Source of the DNA: Candidatus Rifleibacteriota bacterium
Lineage (GTDB): Bacteria > Muiribacteriota > Ozemobacteria > Ozemobacterales > Ozemobacteraceae
Direction of reading: 5' to 3'
Length of the DNA: 64,000 nucleotides
NCBI GenBank assembly: GCA_012517355.1
Contig: JAAYVD010000160.1
Location: 1-64,000, forward strand
This document shows, piece after piece, positions 61,715 through 64,000 of the stretch. The first letter of the stretch is position 1. Every line of letters starts with the position of its first letter. A program made the position numbers and the translations under genes. The notes under the pieces were generated by a model that saw only the letters and a program-made list of their open reading frames with translations, was not told the DNA's origin and made no database searches.

Positions 61715-62133
61715 ACCTGGAAATCCTCGAAGCCGCCCGCCTGGGCACCCCCCGCCCGCTTCTTCTGCGCGTGGTCCGTGCCGAGCACATCCCCGGCGAC
61801 CGCCCCCACACCATCCGCGTGGTGCCGACCACCGCGACCATCCGGGGGGAGGTTGTCGGGTGGGTTCGCACCCTCCGGCATTCCACCGGCCTGGCGCCCC
61901 GGGAAATCACCTTCCTGATCGGGGCCCACCCCGGCGGGCTCGAAGTGCTCAATTCGGAAAACGAACCTGCCGGCCTGCCGCCCACCGCCCGATCTCGAGT
62001 CCTGACCGCCTGGCGCGCCATGCCCCCGGCGCCGGCACCGACCCACCCCCCGACCACCACACCGACCCCCGCGACGGCGCCCGCCGCCGTCAAGCCCACC
62101 AAGCCGGCCCCCAAGGGCCGGAAAGCCAAGTAG
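61711..62133 (+). CDS. Element protein of unknown function, GTG start
   Basis: A 140-residue protein. The start GTG lies in a GTGA overlap with the preceding stop. The N-terminal 100 residues form a compact-looking domain (LRVVRAEHIPGDRPHTIRV, EITFLIGAHPGGLEVL); the tail is Pro/Thr/Ala-rich with a basic end. No family recognised. Confidence 0.55.
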   Translation: MNLEILEAARLGTPRPLLLRVVRAEHIPGDRPHTIRVVPTTATIRGEVVGWVRTLRHSTGLAPREITFLIGAHPGGLEVLNSENEPAGLPPTARSRVLTAWRAMPPAPAPTHPPTTTPTPATAPAAVKPTKPAPKGRKAK

Positions 62134-62145
62134 GAGACCATCATC

Positions 62146-62970
62146 ATGGAAAAGACCGAGATCACCGTTTCCGTCTCGAAATGGCACCCCTGGCTCGCCG
62201 TTCAGGGAGAACCGGGGTTCTACATCCCGCCCGGAATCCCCCTGCGCGTTCCTGACCTGGAGCGCGGCGGGTCAAAGATTGTCGGGGCCCGCCTCGCCGA
62301 TCTGGAGGTGAGCGCCCTGGGGAAGACCTGGCGCCATGCCTTCGCCTTCGGGCTCCTGGACCCCCAGACCCCCGAGGGCCCATCCCCGCTCGCGGTTGTG
62401 TGCAACCCGCTGGACGACAGCACCGAGGTGCCGGAGGTTTTGAAGTCCTTCGAGGCCCTCAAGACCATTCGGGACGCCGTGTGCCGGTTGGCCCAGACGA
62501 TCCCCGGCGGGTATCACGCGGCTGCGGGGGTCAAGCCCGCGCCCGAAGGGAAGCCCACCAAGCCCGGACCCGCGAAGGCCCCGACCTCCGGCACCGCCCC
62601 GACCTTCCCGCCCGCCGCTGCGGCGATCCGCCCGACCACCCCGCCGGCGCCCGTCCCCCCCGCCGTGACCTTCGAGGGCCTGGTCGATGAACTGGTCAAG
62701 GCCGGCTCCCCTCGCGGGGCAGCGGTCACTCGGGTCGTGTCGGAGCGCCCCGACCTGCACGAGCAATTCCTCGCCCGGATCAACCCCGGCGCCACCCTGG
62801 CCCGTCCTGCGGAGCGGATGGCCCCGCCGATCCCCGCCGGGATGACCTTCGAGGGCGAGGTTGAGAAGCTGGTCAAGGCCGGCCGGAAACGCTCCGATGC
62901 CATCGCGGCCGTGGTCTCCAGTCACCCCGACCTGCACCAGCAGTACCTGGAGCGGATCAACAGCCGATAG
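62146..62970 (+). CDS. Element protein with a duplicated 38-residue C-terminal motif
   Basis: A 274-residue protein. After a folded N-terminal part and a Pro/Ala linker, two helical copies occur near 182-219 and 236-273: FEGLVDELVKAG...SERPDLHEQFLARIN and FEGEVEKLVKAG...SSHPDLHQQYLERIN. Such motifs are seen at the ends of phage proteins and may mediate assembly contacts (inference). AGGAGA precedes ATG 62146. Confidence 0.6.
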   Translation: MEKTEITVSVSKWHPWLAVQGEPGFYIPPGIPLRVPDLERGGSKIVGARLADLEVSALGKTWRHAFAFGLLDPQTPEGPSPLAVVCNPLDDSTEVPEVLKSFEALKTIRDAVCRLAQTIPGGYHAAAGVKPAPEGKPTKPGPAKAPTSGTAPTFPPAAAAIRPTTPPAPVPPAVTFEGLVDELVKAGSPRGAAVTRVVSERPDLHEQFLARINPGATLARPAERMAPPIPAGMTFEGEVEKLVKAGRKRSDAIAAVVSSHPDLHQQYLERINSR

Positions 62971-63199
62971 CACCCAACGCGCGGCCGGGCGGGGCACCCG
63001 ACGGTTAGGGAGGGCCGACCCCCTCCTGTGGCGGCGGGCCTTTGCTCCCTTTCACGCGCGACTGTGCCCAGGGCCGCCCACCTGGGCCCGCCCTTCCTCC
63101 GGCTGGCGGCCGGATGACCTGGCGCCAAGACGCCCACCACCGATCCGGCCGGGGGTTCCGCCAAGCCCCCGGCCTTCCCTCATCCGAAAGGAGCCCCCC

Positions 63200-63559
63200 G
63201 TGAAACACCCCGAGAAGACGATCGTCAACCCGCCCCTGGCGACCCGCCTCACCCAGCGGGAGGGCCGCCTTGCCAACCGCCTGTCCCGCGATGGCTGGTC
63301 CATCCGCATCCTCGCCTACCACGCCGACGGCGGCCGCTACCTGCTGGCCCGGAAGGGTTACCTCCGCCGGTCCTACCGCCTGGTGGCCATCGACGACCTG
63401 GCCGCCGGCGCCGATGCCGCCCCGGTTCTGGCGACCGAGGAACGCCGGTTCCCGCCTGCCCGGCGGCGGCGCCCCGCGGTCACCGTTCACAGTCGGATGA
63501 CCCCGACCGCCCCCCGCCGGAAGATCCTTCTGGCCGCCCCGGCCGAGACCCGGAACTGA
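63200..63559 (+). CDS. Small basic element protein, GTG start
   Basis: A 119-residue basic protein (ATRLTQREGRLANRLSRDGW, YLRRSYRLVAIDDL). Not recognised. AAAGGAG precedes GTG 63200. The 229-bp gap before it (62971-63199) holds GC-rich sequence with no supported gene. Its stop shares one base with the next start. Confidence 0.5.
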   Translation: MKHPEKTIVNPPLATRLTQREGRLANRLSRDGWSIRILAYHADGGRYLLARKGYLRRSYRLVAIDDLAAGADAAPVLATEERRFPPARRRRPAVTVHSRMTPTAPRRKILLAAPAETRN

Positions 63560-63858
63560 TGGCCGCCCCGCACCTGGTCCGTCTGCTGGCATCCATCAAG
63601 GTCGGTCTCCTGCCCGATCCGTTCAACGGCAAGCTGGCCGAGCACTTCCCGGCCGACATGCTCCGACTGGCTGACCAGGCCGTGCCGATCCTGTTCCCTG
63701 GCCGAGTGCTGGCCACCGGCCCCTGGGAGGCCCGGCACGCTAACGGTCGGCGGTGCGGGCACCGGCACACCGAGCGGGGGAAGGCCGCTGCCTGTGCCGC
63801 CCGCCTGGGCGATGGGTGGTCGGTGCAGATGGCGACGGTCGCGGCGCGGGAACCCTGA
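63559..63858 (+). CDS. Small element protein of unknown function
   Basis: A 99-residue protein starting in a TGATG overlap. Cys/His residues in RRCGHRHTERGKAAAC might bind metal. Not recognised. After it (63859-64000) nothing can be assigned before the window edge. Confidence 0.45.
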   Translation: MAAPHLVRLLASIKVGLLPDPFNGKLAEHFPADMLRLADQAVPILFPGRVLATGPWEARHANGRRCGHRHTERGKAAACAARLGDGWSVQMATVAAREP

Positions 63859-64000
63859 CCCGGCGCGGCTCTCGAGAGCCTGACGACTGCGGAACCGCCT
63901 TGGAAGCTGGTTTTCAAGGTTCTCCCGCGCGAGGGATTCCACAGGGGTTATGATCCCGCGCCCCGCCTCTACAAGCGGCCGGAAATTTCAGGGTTAAAGT

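Larger units (their letters stand above)
54720..64000. mobile_element. Left part of an integrated phage-like or satellite element
   Basis: A P4-type integrase, AlpA-like protein, RepA-like ATPase, primase and Nu1-like packaging protein run on one strand to the window edge, with many short unknown genes using overlapping starts. The left boundary must lie between 54513 and 54933; no tRNA is seen there. The right boundary and attachment repeat are outside the window. Capsid and tail genes are not visible here. Confidence 0.75.

Overview
The window is GC-rich bacterial chromosome with short intergenic gaps and many translationally coupled genes (ATGA, GTGA or TGATG overlaps). No rRNA, tRNA or CRISPR array was seen. 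Signal peptides, a probable lipoprotein, three HAMP/SpoIIE phosphatases, a diaminopimelate decarboxylase and an Hcp nitrosative-stress operon point to an anaerobic or facultative bacterium with two membranes. The mix of SpoIIE phosphatases, EF-hand secreted proteins, pseudopilins and a clostripain-like protease is compatible with a Riflebacteria/Ozemobacteria-type lineage. That placement is a guess from gene content and was not tested.

Layout. 1-7.7 kb: a very large DUF4011/DUF3320-type superfamily-1 helicase containing an in-frame 60-bp tandem repeat, then lysA coupled to a Nudix gene. 7.8-18.6 kb: three large membrane phosphatases of one architecture (one with a decayed catalytic domain) and a glycoside-hydrolase-like lipoprotein. 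18.8-30.3 kb: a secretion and envelope region. Its centre is an ECF sigma factor operon that carries a zinc-finger/FecR anti-sigma factor and three pilin-like proteins. It is bracketed by two paralogous EF-hand proteins and is followed by several small exported proteins. A promoter motif (CAACC-16 bp-CGTTA or CGTAA) recurs in front of the sigma operon and two exported-protein genes, and a weaker version lies before the lipoprotein gene. This suggests a local, self-regulated ECF regulon. 30.3-34.8 kb: a STAS/HEAT-repeat pair, a 130-bp tandem repeat and a clostripain-family protease.

35.2-54.5 kb: a flavin-reductase-like/HD-GYP pair, mntP, a B12-type radical SAM protein, an rrf2-ferredoxin-hcp operon with a palindromic operator, a PIG-L deacetylase, a hybrid histidine kinase, a secreted protein of unknown role, an operon with an M16-family protein lacking its zinc motif, and an endonuclease/exonuclease/phosphatase-family protein.

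54.7 kb to the end: the left part of an integrated element (prophage or satellite). It has a P4-type integrase, an AlpA-like regulator, a RepA-like ATPase, a zinc-finger/TOPRIM primase, a Nu1-like DNA-packaging protein and a string of small unknown genes. About twelve copies of a 9-bp iteron-like word lie at the 3' end of the ATPase gene and may mark the element's origin. The right end lies outside the window.
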